A DNA stretch of 64,000 bases from Brassica napus (taxonomy: Eukaryota; Streptophyta; Magnoliopsida; Brassicales; Brassicaceae). Below are positions 34,926-46,499 of the stretch, piece after piece (position 1 is the stretch's first letter; every line of letters begins with the position of its first letter). The stretch lies in the NCBI RefSeq assembly GCF_020379485.1, contig NC_063452.1, forward strand, positions 55,767,377-55,831,376, given 5' to 3'. The translations under genes and the position numbers were made by a program. Under the pieces are notes generated by a model. The model did no database searches. It was not told the origin of the DNA and was given only the letters and a program-made list of their open reading frames with translations.

Positions 34926-36565
34926 ATGGCTCCTAGACCGAGACCAGCAGCTCCTGCACCTACGTATGCGGATTTGTTTGGCGATGGATCTTCCTCTAGC
35001 GGTCCATCGTCTTCTTCCGGGACAGTTCCAGACTCTCACACATCTCGGAGAGTTCCTTCGACCCCTCCTCCTCTTCCATCTCAGATGCCTCCCCCACGAG
35101 CTCCACCTGTCGCCCCGGATCAGCCTGCCCCACCGGCTGCAGTTCATCCCGATTTGCGGGTGCCAGCTCATGCACCATTCGCAAGATACACAGTCGAGGA
35201 TTTGCTTGCCCAGCCCGGACGAGAGGGTTTACACGTTCTGGACCCCGATAGACCCCCGGGTACTTATTGGTAAGTACATAAAATTATTAATTTTAAATTT
35301 AAAATCTTTGATCAATTTTTTTAACAAATTTGTTATATTTGCAGGTTTGGGGCTAACAACCGTGTTAGCCGGAGCGTTTCAGAAACGATGAAGGGATATT
35401 ATGACGGCCCTTATCCCAACTGGACCATGACTCCCGATCACGTCAAGACGACGTGGTTTAAATGTTTTGCGGTAATTATATTTACATATTATTAATATTT
35501 ATATTGTTAATTAAATAATTATTATTTTTTTTTTCTAATCTTTTAAAATGTTTGTTTTTTCAGCAAATGTGGAACTGGTCCGTAGGAATCACCGAGAGGG
35601 TGAAGAGCGAATTTATTGCAAAGGCGAAAACTCGTCTTTGCAACACCGTCTCCGATTGGAAGGACAAGTGGGAGATTTACGGCTATGAGGGGAAGCCGAG
35701 CGGGGTCACAAAGGAAGCATGGGATGGCCTCATCACCTATTGGAACGAACCCAGCTCCATCCGCAAAGCCAACTCCTGCTCCGCTTCCCGAAGAACGAGG
35801 GATAAAGATGGCCATTTGCCCATGGTTCATAGATCCGGCCAAAAACCCCATGCCGGAATTCGTCTCGAAGCTGTAAGTTTTATTTAAATTTATAATTTTC
35901 ATTATTTTAAACTTGTATTTATTAATTATATTTAATTTATTTATTATTGTTGTTTATTAGTTGGAGAAGACTGGAGTTTTGCCATCTCTCTCGGACTTAT
36001 TCAAGATGACTCACGCCTCACCAGATGGGGTTTTTGTGGATCCTGCATCCGAGAAACTCTTCAACGCTGTGGCGTCTCGGTTTGAAGAGCAAGAGACGCA
36101 ACTTACCCAACAGTCTGCAGATGGATTACCCGTCAAGTTGTCAACCGTAGAGGTCGACCGGATCTTCGAGGAGGTAAAATTTAATAATTTTAATTTTTTT
36201 TCTTTATTTTATTATTAACTCTAAATACGGTTTTATATATATACATATAGGTGGCTCCTAGAAAGAAGGGAAGGACGGTTGGAATAGGTTCCGTTAACGA
36301 AGTTGCAAGGGCGACTTCGTCATACTATTCGAGACGGGACCAGGACAACGACCGGATGCAGGCTCGCATGGATACCCAGCAGCAGCGTTTGGACTCTCTC
36401 GAGGGTTTGCTGGATGTGATGGCGGTGGGAAATCCAACTTTGCAGAGAGCTTTGGCGGAGAGACGAGCAGCTCTCGGGATGAGCCAGCCGGATCCCGAAG
36501 CAGGAACGTCTACAGACCCGAACCCCTCAGCCAACTACTTCGATGACCATGATGTTGGCCTTTAG
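34926..36565 (+). CDS. CACTA accessory protein (Ptta/En/Spm, Transposase_24-like)
   Basis: Five exons, 34926-35269, 35345-35471, 35564-35872, 35961-36173 and 36251-36565, join in frame with GT-AG borders and encode 435 residues. A Pro/Ser-rich N-terminus (about 1-80) precedes a conserved core: FARYTVEDLLAQPGREGLHV, GPYPNWTMTPDHVKTTWFKC, then YWNEPSSIRKANSCSASRRT and DGHLPMVHRSGQKPHAGIRL. A coiled-coil-like C-terminus follows (DRMQARMDTQQQRLDSLEGL). This is the second protein typical of plant CACTA elements, thought to bind the subterminal repeats (TNPA role). No disruption is visible. Confidence 0.9.
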
Positions 36566-37117
36566 TTTCCTTTTTTAATTTCTTTTGTTTTGTATAAAAA
36601 ATTTAAATTCTATTTAATTAATGAATTTATAGTTTTTAAAAAAAATTATTTGGTTTCATATTTAATTTTATTTCAAATATTTTAAATTTTAAAATTATTG
36701 TTTTATAAAATTTATATAATTATTATAATTAATTAATATTTTAAATATGGAGATGTAAATTCGTTGTAAAATTCCACGTTAAGTCCTCGTAACGTTTACG
36801 AGAAATTTACATGAAGTCGTTGTAAAGTCCTCGTAAAATTTACATCGACTTTACGTGGAAGCCTTACGTGGCTTTTACAACGAACTATTACGAGGTATTT
36901 ACATCGTCATTTACGAGGGCATTACGACGAATAGTTTCCTTCTGCTTTACGAGGAATTGACTTCCTCGTAAACGTAACTAGGACTTTACGACGAAACCTC
37001 CGTTACGACGAGCGTTTAACAACGAAACGCGTATCGATGTTAATTCGTCGTAAAGCCCCTATTACGACGAATTTACAACGAATACCGCCCTCGTAAAAAA
37101 TATGTTTTCTTGTAGTG
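36566..37117 (-). repeat. CACTA right subterminal repeat zone
   Basis: An AT-rich stretch is followed from about 36745 by dense copies of TTTACGAGGAAT, TTCGTTGTAAA and TTACGACGA motifs in both orientations, ending in the terminal CTTGTAGTG. Confidence 0.85.
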
Positions 37118-37208
37118 ATGCCACACCTTGACATCTCCTTATATAGAAATATCAACTTTATAATCTCAGTAGTTTAACTTATTTAGATAATTCCTAAACA
37201 AACATATT

Positions 37209-39188
37209 TCATATTTCTTTCACATTCCGAATATCTTTTGAATAGCTTGCTCCACAAGCTTTCTTCAAGCTTATTTTCAACATTCTCTCCCTTAAGCTTG
37301 AACACATCTTGAACTTAAGTTTCTTCTCAACCTTGTATTTGTTCAGTTCCCAGTCCTTTTCAATGTAAGGAGCCATCTTAAGGCTAGCTAAATCCAAAGA
37401 AACAGAAAGACCTTCTTGCTTGGCAAATCCAATAGCTACTTTAATTACTTCCAAGTTAAGAACGGCATATCTTAACACTAACCACTTAAAGCCTGTGAAG
37501 TCTGCTTTGATTAATTCATCAGCCAGAATCTTGACACCACTGGAGAGACATGGTCGCATTGTTCGATTACCATAGTCATCGATCAAGCAGACACACTGCC
37601 CAGTGGAAATCTTCTTCTTCCTCAACATTGAGATACTGACACCACTGAAACCCATATTGCCAACAAACAACTGGATTTGTTCATTGTCTGCACAAGCCTC
37701 GATTATCTTTGTTGCTACACCAAACCGAAAACTAAAGCCTCGAACTGTATTAGCCACATTAGCAACATCAATCCCCTCAGCTTCGACCTCAATATCATTC
37801 TCGCCATTGCTAAAATTTGTCTCTTCAGTTCCTTCTTGGAGAGCCTTTAATGAATCTTCCTCCAACCTCATATCTTTTAAGATGGACGAAAGCTCCTCAT
37901 CGTTCTTTTCGCTACACTTTCCTTTAGAGTCATTAGACATCTGATCATTGGTGTCCTGGGTAAAGTAACCAGCTTTGTCAGCCTTTTGATCTTTCTGAAT
38001 TTCTTGCTCAGCCAAGGCATTGTAATGTTCCCACTTGGTCCTTCTCCTGAAGAGATATTTATGAGTACTGCTACTAACCGCATGTCTCCATTTACCACCA
38101 TCTTCTTCATCATTTTCACCCTGTGATGTATATAATCCTTCCACTACCATATTACCCTCAAGCTTCACCTCTGTTTTCTTAGGCGGGTACCTCTTCTGCC
38201 TCCTCCCACCTTCTTCTTCCTCATCCACAGTATGAGACGCAACAGAACTAGCCTCATAACAGTTTTCTGAAGGAATGATGTTCATGTTAGTGTCTTGAAG
38301 AAGAAGAATTTTGGCAGTAGTGTTTGATTTCTCCTCCGTCCCGTTCCCAAGTGCCTCCCGCTCTTCCAAGTTAGCCACATGGAAGCCCAAGCCAGGTAAC
38401 TCCTTCTCAGGTAGTCTCTTTACCCTAACAATTTGAATAGGCGGAGGAACATCTCTAAGATTTTTGATACCGTGAACCTCAGCCTCAAACGTGTGTGTCA
38501 AAGCAATCAACTTAAGATCAACATCAGAGAGTGTATGCAAATCACCAATAGCTTTAGCAAATTTTATAAATCTACTGAGAGATTCAGGAGATGGTTCCAT
38601 GGTTTCGATAGTGAAAGAGATGAATTTGAGACGATGTTGAGCATCGCGAATCTCCGAGAGTACTTCAGGGACGGTTACAAAATTTTCGGCTAAGTCGGTT
38701 ACACTCTGTTCATTCATGACGGCGTAGGCGTCAACAACAGCCATAGATATCCCTTTTGTGGATTTGCAGTTTCCGTCCATACCAAATACCAAATCCTCAT
38801 TTTTCTCAAACAGCTCAATCTCAGCTTCATCTATCACTTGAGTTTTAGTTTTTCCATCTTCCTCCTTACACATCGGTTTCAGAAAGTAATAACTCAAAAA
38901 CTTTTCACCTTCACCAAGCTCAGACTCTTTACCAAAATACTCATCAACAATCTCCTTAAGCTCATCATCCCTTTTCAAGGGATCTTCGTCATCACTTTCT
39001 TCCTCCCTGTTCACATCTTCAACTAGGAGTAACAGCAAATCCACATCTGTCCTATGCCAGAACAACATACACACGTTCATACTTGTTACCTTCTTCTTAT
39101 AGTTCTCTAGTCTTGTTTTCCTTTTCTTTCTCTCTGCAACTTTCAGCAGAAGCAGTCTTCTGTTTAATGCTTGATTGTTGTGTATCAT
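37209..39188 (-). CDS. Chimeric ORF: KRI1-like + NOB1 (PIN) + pfkB kinase fragments
   Basis: One uninterrupted 659-residue frame without introns. Residues about 60-125 (ESDDEDPLKRDDELKEIVDE, then YFGKESELGEGEKFLSYYFL) resemble nucleolar KRI1. Residues about 145-480 match NOB1, the PIN-domain endonuclease that cuts the 20S pre-rRNA D site (GISMAVVDAYAV, ENFVTVPEVLSEIRDAQHR, TMEPSPESLSRFIKFA, LSDVDLKLIALT, DVPPPIQIVRVKRLPEKELP, KWEHYNALAEQEIQKDQ, SSILKDMRLEEDSLKALQEG). The zinc ribbon is missing. At IDVAN|VANTVRGF it switches to a pfkB carbohydrate-kinase piece (FGVATKIIEACADNEQIQLF, then GNRTMRPCLSSGVKI), truncated before the catalytic GAGD motif. The fusion cannot supply a complete version of any parent. 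It sits between a CACTA end and a TRIM inside a large insertion, which suggests transposon-mediated capture. Whether it is transcribed is unknown. Confidence 0.75.
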   Translation of the reverse strand: MIHNNQALNRRLLLLKVAERKKRKTRLENYKKKVTSMNVCMLFWHRTDVDLLLLLVEDVNREEESDDEDPLKRDDELKEIVDEYFGKESELGEGEKFLSYYFLKPMCKEEDGKTKTQVIDEAEIELFEKNEDLVFGMDGNCKSTKGISMAVVDAYAVMNEQSVTDLAENFVTVPEVLSEIRDAQHRLKFISFTIETMEPSPESLSRFIKFAKAIGDLHTLSDVDLKLIALTHTFEAEVHGIKNLRDVPPPIQIVRVKRLPEKELPGLGFHVANLEEREALGNGTEEKSNTTAKILLLQDTNMNIIPSENCYEASSVASHTVDEEEEGGRRQKRYPPKKTEVKLEGNMVVEGLYTSQGENDEEDGGKWRHAVSSSTHKYLFRRRTKWEHYNALAEQEIQKDQKADKAGYFTQDTNDQMSNDSKGKCSEKNDEELSSILKDMRLEEDSLKALQEGTEETNFSNGENDIEVEAEGIDVANVANTVRGFSFRFGVATKIIEACADNEQIQLFVGNMGFSGVSISMLRKKKISTGQCVCLIDDYGNRTMRPCLSSGVKILADELIKADFTGFKWLVLRYAVLNLEVIKVAIGFAKQEGLSVSLDLASLKMAPYIEKDWELNKYKVEKKLKFKMCSSLRERMLKISLKKACGASYSKDIRNVKEI

Positions 39189-39190
39189 CG

Positions 39191-39964
39191 TCTCAAACTC
39201 ATACTCTTGTTCCCTTTCTCAGCAGCGTCTTTCATCACACGGCAAGGCCAATTTCTAGTCATGTTTCTCCAGACCCCTATTTTAATCTCCTTACAACATT
39301 TTGACCTTGTATATGATCTATAGTTCTCTGAACCTTGTATCCATCTCTTCCTCCTTTTTGCCCTTTCTTTGCGAGCGACTTTCTTCTGTTCAATCTCCTC
39401 GAGAGCACGGGCACGTCGAGCCTCTAAGCCCTTGAGCTCATGTTCTTTGAGAGGCCAGTCACTGGGGATACTTGCGTCTTTCTCTACTCTTGGTTTACGG
39501 CAATGGACGAGCTTCTTAGCATCCTTTTCCTTCCTTTTGTGGTGCTCCTTCACCTTTCTTATGACCTTGTGTTTCTGCTTCAAGGTCACTCTCTTACTCT
39601 TGCCCTCTGAAATCTCTGTTATTCTCTTCTTCTTTCTCTTGTTCTTCCATTTTCTGTCTAACCTTTGCCAATTGTGTACCCAATGACAGTTCCCTTTGCT
39701 CCACTCCAACCAACTATTTCTTTGTCTCTTGAGTGTGTTCTCGATATGTATCCCCAACATGTCTGAGTTATTACTCTCTTCGTGGCTCAAAATATATGTC
39801 AACTGATCTTCAATATATAGAACAAGTCTTGTCAATCTCTTCTTCTTCCTTGTTACTTTCTTTCTTCTCTTGAGCATTTTCTCAAACACTTGGTAGGCGC
39901 TACCATCCATCTCTGTCTTTGAGCTGTTATCCTCTTCGAACAAATGGATTTCAATCTCTGAATC
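39191..39964 (-). pseudogene. Upstream chimera part with nucleostemin-like (NSN1) N-terminus
   Basis: The frame ends in a stop overlapping the ATG of the next chimeric ORF (CGATGATAC). Its middle reads GKSKRVTLKQKHKVIRKVKE, then KKLVHCRKPRVEKDASIPSD, WPLKEHELKGLEARRARALE and EIEQKKVARKERAKRRK. This is the basic GN3L/Grn1 N-terminus of plant nucleostemin-like GTPases (nucleolar, 60S assembly). The first part (SEIEIHLFEEDNSSKTEMDG, then KMLKRRKKVTRKKKRL) and the last part (after KRRK) are of unknown origin. No GTPase motif follows. The two chimeric frames may once have been one gene now split by a frameshift near 39200. Confidence 0.65.
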
Positions 39965-39968
39965 ATCC

Positions 39969-40430
39969 TAAATCCATGCGGGCCAGCTAATTAGGCCCAA
40001 AGTGGACAATATCGTACTAATAGGATAATATAGAGTTGGACATGGGCTCACACAATTCCAACAATTGGTATCAGAGCGCGGTTGACGAGAAATCTGCAAG
40101 AAGACTACAATACCTTTCGAGAGATGAATGTGTATCCTTCGAGTTAGGAATGAGAGGTGTGTGTGGCAGAGAGGAAGTCAGCTGTAGGACATAAGATGAG
40201 TGTGATCCTTAGTTTGAGGGGGAGAATGTGAGATATCAAATAAGTCTCACATTGGAGAATTAGACAAAGAGTGTCTAATATATAGATATGTCCAACTCTG
40301 ATTAGTACGAGGCCTTTTGGGAAGGAGCCCAAAAGTAAATCCATGCGGACCAGCTAATTGGGTCCAAAGTGGACAATATCGTACTAATTGGATAATATAG
40401 AGTTGAACATGGGCTCACACAATTCCAACA
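39969..40430 (+). mobile_element. TRIM retrotransposon, 5' LTR truncated
   Basis: The right LTR is 40227-40430 (204 bases, TGTGAGATATC...TTCCAACA). The left LTR keeps only its last 95 bases (39969-40063), which match 40336-40430 without indels. The interior of about 163 bases begins two bases after the LTR with a tRNA-iMet primer-binding site, TGGTATCAGAGC (40066-40077), and ends in a polypurine tract, GAGGGGGAGAA, before the right LTR. No protein is encoded: a terminal-repeat retrotransposon in miniature. The 5' truncation point abuts the chimeric gene remnant. Confidence 0.9.
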
Positions 40431-40886
40431 TTTTGTGTATATGCCTATAAACTACACACTCTGAATGCGATGTCCGAACCAATTTAAACAGATGAATTAT
40501 GAGCATACCGACTGAATTCAACGTTGTAATTTTGTCATTTTGCTAAAACTTATATTCCCTTTTGGTTTTGTGCAACTTAACAGTATTTAATTTCGTCGGC
40601 CAAAATATATGTTTATTTAAACTAATACCCTTACATTCGAAAACAAACACAGTGTTAGAATTTAACCTATGTAAAAATCGTTATACATTATAGTACAATT
40701 TGTGCATTAGGTGGAACCATGAAATTCAGTCTAATATATAAATATAGAAGTCAGAGTGGTTTTATTATAGTGGTCCTAAGTCCTAAGTCCTAAGTCCTAA
40801 CATTTATTGATAGCTCAGCTGGGTCAATATATATATCCGTTCGAGTTTAATCTCAGCTCACTTAAAATGTATATGTATCAGAAGCA
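40431..40886. other. Intergenic
   Basis: No gene. A short tandem of the 8-mer TCCTAAGT (about four copies) lies near 40772-40800. Confidence 0.5.
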
Positions 40887-40913
40887 AGTTAATATAATAT
40901 TGAATTAACAAAA

Positions 40914-42678
40914 ATGGCTTCGTCGAAAGAGAACCCCTGGTTTTCTGAAAAGCGATGTGATTCCGGCAGCAACCTCGGTGAACCTCCAGCTCACCGTCCT
41001 CCCGACCCCCTTGACCCTCCTGACTATGCTCCCCTCGTTGATTTCCCTCCCCTCCCCACTTCCCCTGCCACCATTACTTCGAAGACTGCTTCTTCTGAAA
41101 GGAAGAAGATGATTTCCACTACCTCAGGTCAGGGACAACAATTGCAAGCTCCTTTAGACCTGAAACAAATTATTTCTGTTACAAATCAACCCACTATCTC
41201 AGATTCTGCAAATTCAAAAAGTAGATCTGAAGAAAACACTATTCCCCAAACAGTAACTCCACCTTCAGATTTCAGTGTGCTCCCGCCTAAACACTCTTCC
41301 CCCCTCCAAACTAACTCCGCCTCCTCAAAGCCTCCAGTTACAATCCAATCCTCCTCTGCATCTACCTCTTCTACCCCACCTCTCCCCATTCCCACAACCA
41401 AATCTATCGGCCAAAATACTACTCTTAACCCCCAAAATTCAAACACAAACCCCTCAGACTCAAACACAAACCCACCTAGAAACCCCACTATCCAGCCTCC
41501 GACCATTTCCAAGAAGACTAATCAACCGACTAAAGGACAAAGTTGGCCCAAAAAGCCAAAATTTCGATGGACAAATCACTTAAAAGACTGGCGCCTACTT
41601 CCCTCTCTCCGGATGGAAAACCAAGAGTAGCAGTCCCAGACGCAGTATTCCAACGTGGAGTTGAACTTCACAAGCAATATCTCATAGGCACTTTTCTTGG
41701 GAAATGCCTGACTGTGGACCAATGTAGAGCGTTTTAAACTTCATTTGGGGAAAATGTTTAAAGCTTGAGATACACATGCAGCCTTTAAAACGATCCTTCC
41801 TAGTCCGAATACCCAAGGACTTCATAAGAGCTAAAGCTTTGGAAAAGCACTTGTGGTATGTAGGCACTTCTATGTTCTATGTCTCCCAATGGGGGTCATC
41901 TACTCATCTACCATACCGGAGATTGAGTCGATACCTCTTTGGGCGCACCTCTCTGGAGTTCCATTTGATCTTCGCACCAAGGAAGGTTTAAGCTTGGCTG
42001 CATGATTAGTAGGGGAACCTATTGAAACTGATGACTACACCAAGAATCTCACTGATCTTAATATTGCGCATGTCAAAGTCCTAGCTGATCTCACCAAACC
42101 TTTGCCTTCTTCTGGTGAATTAGTTCGGCAAAGTGGAGAAATCATCCCAATAGATATTGAATATCCTTGGGTCCCTCCCTACGCATTGTCATCGCATTGG
42201 CCACATCCCGAAGGACTGCATATACTCCCCTCCTGCTCCAACTGACCCTAAAACCACAGATGAAAGCAATGCTAAAGTCGTGGTTCCTGATCCTCCTGAT
42301 ACTGATGAGTGCCTCGAGGATTCCATGGAATTATACAACCCTGGAAATGAGCCGCCGGCAGTGACAGACATGGAGATAGAGTTGATTCACACTTCTCCGC
42401 CAGTTGGGTCAACTCCTGACCGTCCAGATAATGATCTTATTGAAACTTCTGATGAGATCCCTCAGGAGGTTGAAAGTCTTATCTCTGACCCTCTCATTCC
42501 TATTCAAAGCATCCCTATCTCCTCCCCCATCCCTCCTATTAATACCCAAAAACCTTCTCACTCTTCCCCTCCGCCTCCCCAACCTCACAAAACATCACTT
42601 TTTCATCCTCCCCTACCAAAGCCAACTTTGTTTTTGGACTCTCTGCAACCTATGCCCCCACTTTTGGATCCTATATAA
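40914..42678 (+). pseudogene. LINE ORF1 (gag-like, DUF4283 + CCHC), broken
   Basis: The intact N-terminal part (40914-41630, MASSKENPWFSEKRC) is Pro/Ser/Thr-rich. The DUF4283 RNA-binding region follows in shifted frames with stops: PRVAVPDAVFQRGVELHKQY at 41543-41737, then SGVPFDLRTKEGLSLAA and YPWVPPY up to about 42180. The CCHC knuckle CHRIGHIPKDC and a Pro-rich tail are in the frame 42157-42678. At least two frameshifts and several stops separate the pieces. It would have chaperoned the LINE RNA. Confidence 0.8.
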
Positions 42679-42877
42679 CCACCAAACAAGCAGCTGCTTT
42701 TAATGCCCCTATCATCACTATCCCTCCCCAATTCACTTGCCCTTCTAGACCTCCGCTCATTTTCCAACCCACAAAAAAATCATCCCCTCCTAACTCCAAG
42801 CTAGACTCTTTTTGCACCACCTCTTCTACCCCTCAGGAGCCGCCACCTGGTGGTACTCCTCCCCCAACCTGTTAAAT

Positions 42878-45800
42878 ATGTGTACACAACTATTTTTTTG
42901 GAATGTCCGAGGACTAAATGATTCAGACAAGCACAAACCTTTTGCTCAGTGGCTTACCTATAACAATCCCCTTTTTGGTGCTATTTTGGAGTCTCATATT
43001 AAAGAACTTATGCTCAACTCAATCATGACAAAGGTCTGTCCCCGTTGGCGGTTTACTTCGAACCATCTCTCTGATGTTGATGGTCAGATTATCTTCATAT
43101 GGCGAGCCCCTGTTACTGTAACAATGATCCATCAGACTCGTCAATCTCTTACTGTTGAAGTCTCAATCCAATCAACACACCATCACTATGACTTCAGTGT
43201 ATGCGTCTAATCTGGTGGCTGAAAGGGTGGAACTCTGGACGGATCTCATCACCATCCAGCAAACCTTGAGTCTCCATTCCAAGCCTTGGATCGTTGCTGG
43301 AGATTTTAATCAAATAACTAGTCCTTCAGAACATTCCTCCCTATCTGTTCAGGCAATCTCCAACGGCATGATTGATTTCAATGATACAATTCTTCAGCTT
43401 GGACTATTTGACCTCCGGTTTCAGGGAATCTTAAACACCTGGTCCAACAAACAACTGGCTTCTCCAATTGCAAAGAAGTTGGATCGTGCGCTAGTAAACT
43501 TTGAGTGGATCTCGTCTTACCCTAATAGCTCTGCTTCCTTTTTGGCACCTGAATTCTCTGACCATACCCCCTGCCTCCTGAACCTTGCTACCCCTCTCCC
43601 TATTGCTGGAACCAAACCGTTCAAATTCTTCAATTATCTCACCAAACACCCCCTCTTCCTTACTGCTGTGAGTGAAGCCTGGATTCTTGCCGGAATCTCC
43701 TCATCGACTCTCTCGGAACTCAGTTGAAAACTGAAAAGCCTAAAGAGTGCACTTCAAAAAATAAACAGTGAGAATTATTCAAAAATTCAAGAGAGGGTTA
43801 TTATTGCTAATAATTTGTTAAAAGATGTGCAGGTAAGGGCGCTTCATCAACCATCTGAGGAACTATTTTTGGAGGAGAGAAACTTACATGATAAATGGAC
43901 TTTCCCCCGGAGTATCGAAGAAGCTTATTTCAAGCAGAAGTCTCAAATCAACTGGTTAAAGGAGGGAGATTTCAATACATCCTACTTCTTTTGTGTCGTT
44001 GTGGTTAGAGCTGCCTATAACTCGATCAACTCCTTCTTGCTTCCGTGTGGAACGCTCATCTCTGAAAGCTATGGCAAACTTAGCTGTAAATCACTTCAAG
44101 TCTATTCTTGCTCCTGAAACTCTTCCTTATGCGTATGTATCCATCAACTGGTTCCAGGACCTGCTTTCTTACCGATGCTCCGAAGCTGACTGCCTCTTAC
44201 TTTCTTCCCTACCAGAAGCAACATCAATCACTAGAGCTATACTCAAACTCAACCCCCACAAATCGCCAGGTCCAGATGGCCTGACCTCAGGTTTCTTCAA
44301 GGCCACGTGGGAAATTTTAGGTGATGAGGTGATCAGCTCCATCCTTCGGTTCTTTGGAACAGCTTTCATGCCCTCTGCAGTTAATGCCACGATCCTCACA
44401 ATGGTCCCTAAACTCCCTGGTGCTTCAGCAGTCTCAGATTACAGACCTATCTCTTGTTGTAACACACTGTACAAGGCGGTATCCAAGATTTTGGTCTCTA
44501 AGCTCAAGCCAATGCTACCTGGCTTCATTCTTCCAAACCAAACGAAGTTTGTGCAAGGGAGATTACTTGTAGAGAACACAATTCTGGCAACGGAGCTAGT
44601 GAATGGATATCACAAAGTCTCAGGACCTAAGAAGATAGTGCTCAAAGTGGACATCGCTAAAGCCTTCGATACAATAAGCTGGAGCTTCATTCTAAATTGT
44701 CTTGCAGGAATAGGTGTACCAAACCGCTTTATCAGATGGATAGAGAGCTGCATCACAACTCCAACCTTCACTGTCGGTTATAATGGAAGAGTTCATGGCT
44801 ATTTCAAGGGGAAAAGGAGGCTTCACCAAGGCGATCCTCTAAGTCCCTACCTGTTTGTAATAGCCATGAACTGTCTCTCAACTCTTCTCAACGAAGGAGC
44901 GATGGAAGGAAGATTCAACTACCATGATAAATGTGCCTCTACAAAGCTAACTCACCTATGCTTCGCAGATGATCTACTCATATTCACGGATGGTTCTGCC
45001 AATGCGGTAAATGCTGTTCTAGAAATTCTGGAGGAATTCAAAACTATGTCGGGCCTAGCAGTGAGTATACAAAAGACAACATTCTACATTTGTGGATTGA
45101 ATGAACAAGAGGTCAGTTCCATCACAAATCAGACTGGTATAACTCATGGTACGTTGCCTATCAGGTATCTAGGAGTTCCCCTTTGTACAAAAAAGCTATC
45201 TATCCTTAATTGCGAACCATTGCTACAACAAGTGAAGAGAAAGGTCAATACCTGGAGTGCGCAGACACTATCCTTTGCAGGACGGTTGCTGCTGGTTAAC
45301 ACGGTAATAGCGGGGATCACGAACTTCTGGTGCGCAACATTCGTAATCCCAAAATCTGTGATAAAGAAAATCAACTCAATATGTGGAGCATATTTGTGGA
45401 AAGGATCAGCAGAAGGGCACTACTCAGCTCGAGTTTCTTGGGAGACAATTACGCTGAGTAAATCAGAAGGAGGTTTGAATTGTAGGGATCTGGTTGCGTG
45501 GAATAAAGCTTGTGTGTTGAAGCTCATCTGGATCCTCTTCTGCAATTCAAGGTCTTTATGGGTTGCCTGGTACAAAAAGGAAGTTTTGAATGACTCTTTA
45601 AGTAATTTTTGGACAAGGAAAACTAACCAGAAATTCTCTTGGTTTGCTAACAAACTTTTGCGCATTAGAGAGATAGCATACCCCTGGATCAAAGTCAAGG
45701 TGGGGAATGGTGAAACAACTCGATTTTGGACTGATAACTGGTTCCCTTTTGGCAAGCTTGAGGAGTACCTCTCGCCCTCGATCTCACGACGAATGCAACA

Positions 45801-46499
45801 TTGAAGGATATAAGTGCCAATGGAAACTGGGTTATTCAATCACCACGAACTGAGAATCAACTACAGCTCCAGATGTATCTCTCAACGATCCACTTATCAG
45901 ATGAGGAAGACTTATATGAATGGACTGTTAACGGCACCCAATGGGACAAATTCAAAACAGGTTCGATCTATAGCTTACTAAAAAGACATGCTGCCACAGT
46001 ACCTTGATATCAGACCATCTGGTGTAAAAGAGGGATCCCAAAGCACAACTTTCTATCTTGGTTATTTGTTCTGAACCGTTGTCCCACAAGAGATCGTCTA
46101 CTTAGTTGGGGACTGAACGTCGACCCAACATGTCTGTTGTGTAACGCAGCATCTGAGTCCCGCGATCACCTGTTATTTGACTGTCCTTATAGTTGGGAGA
46201 TCTGGTCATCAGTAACAACGAGATGCTCTGTCACTTCTCCACGAGATTGGCCAAGCATCGTCTCTTACCTCACTTCGCTGCGTCTTCCTAAACCTCATAA
46301 GAAACTTTTGCTTATCGCCTGGCAATGCTCGATCTATCTACTCTGGACAGAAAGGAACTCTCGAATCCACCGGGGTTGCTTTCGTCCTCCACACTCCCTC
46401 TTGGCGACACTTGATCTTCTCGTCAGGAATCGGTGTTCCAGCCTCCGTTCACAGAATCCAGCAACAACATCGCAGATGATTCAGTTCTGGCTACATTAA
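42878..46499 (+). pseudogene. LINE ORF2 (endonuclease/reverse transcriptase), broken
   Basis: It starts MCTQLFFWNVRGLND at 42878. The endonuclease continues in another frame after about 43190 (KPWIVAGDFNQITSPSEHSS). A TGA at 43725 replaces the Trp normally following LSELS. A frameshift near 44000 leads into a long intact reverse-transcriptase block (NPHKSPGPDGLTSGFFKATW, SDYRPISCCNTLYKAVSKIL, VDIAKAFDTISW, RLHQGDPLSPYLFVIAMNCL, LCFADDLLIFTDG). Another frameshift near 45785 and a TGA at 46005 break the C-terminal zf-RVT region (CLLCNAASESRDHLLFDCPY). Total: three frameshifts and two stops. Confidence 0.88.

Larger units (their letters stand above)
31136..37117 (+). mobile_element. CACTA (En/Spm) DNA transposon
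   Basis: The left end starts CACTACAAGAAAACG and the right end is ATGTTTTCTTGTAGTG, perfect CACTA-type terminal inverted repeats over the first 14 bases. A 3-base target duplication ATG flanks both ends (31133-31135, 37118-37120). Subterminal zones are packed with TTTACGACGAAAT/TTCGTCGTAAA motifs, the usual sites for the accessory DNA-binding protein. Both characteristic genes are present in the + direction. Total length is 5982 bases. Confidence 0.95.

Noticed and set aside
40806..40860. tRNA-like sequence (GATAGCTCAGCTGGGTC, then GTTCGAGTTT)
   Set aside because: It has A-box- and B-box-like words but no acceptor stem, too little sequence between the boxes and no anticodon arm. It is a chance match or a SINE relic at best.
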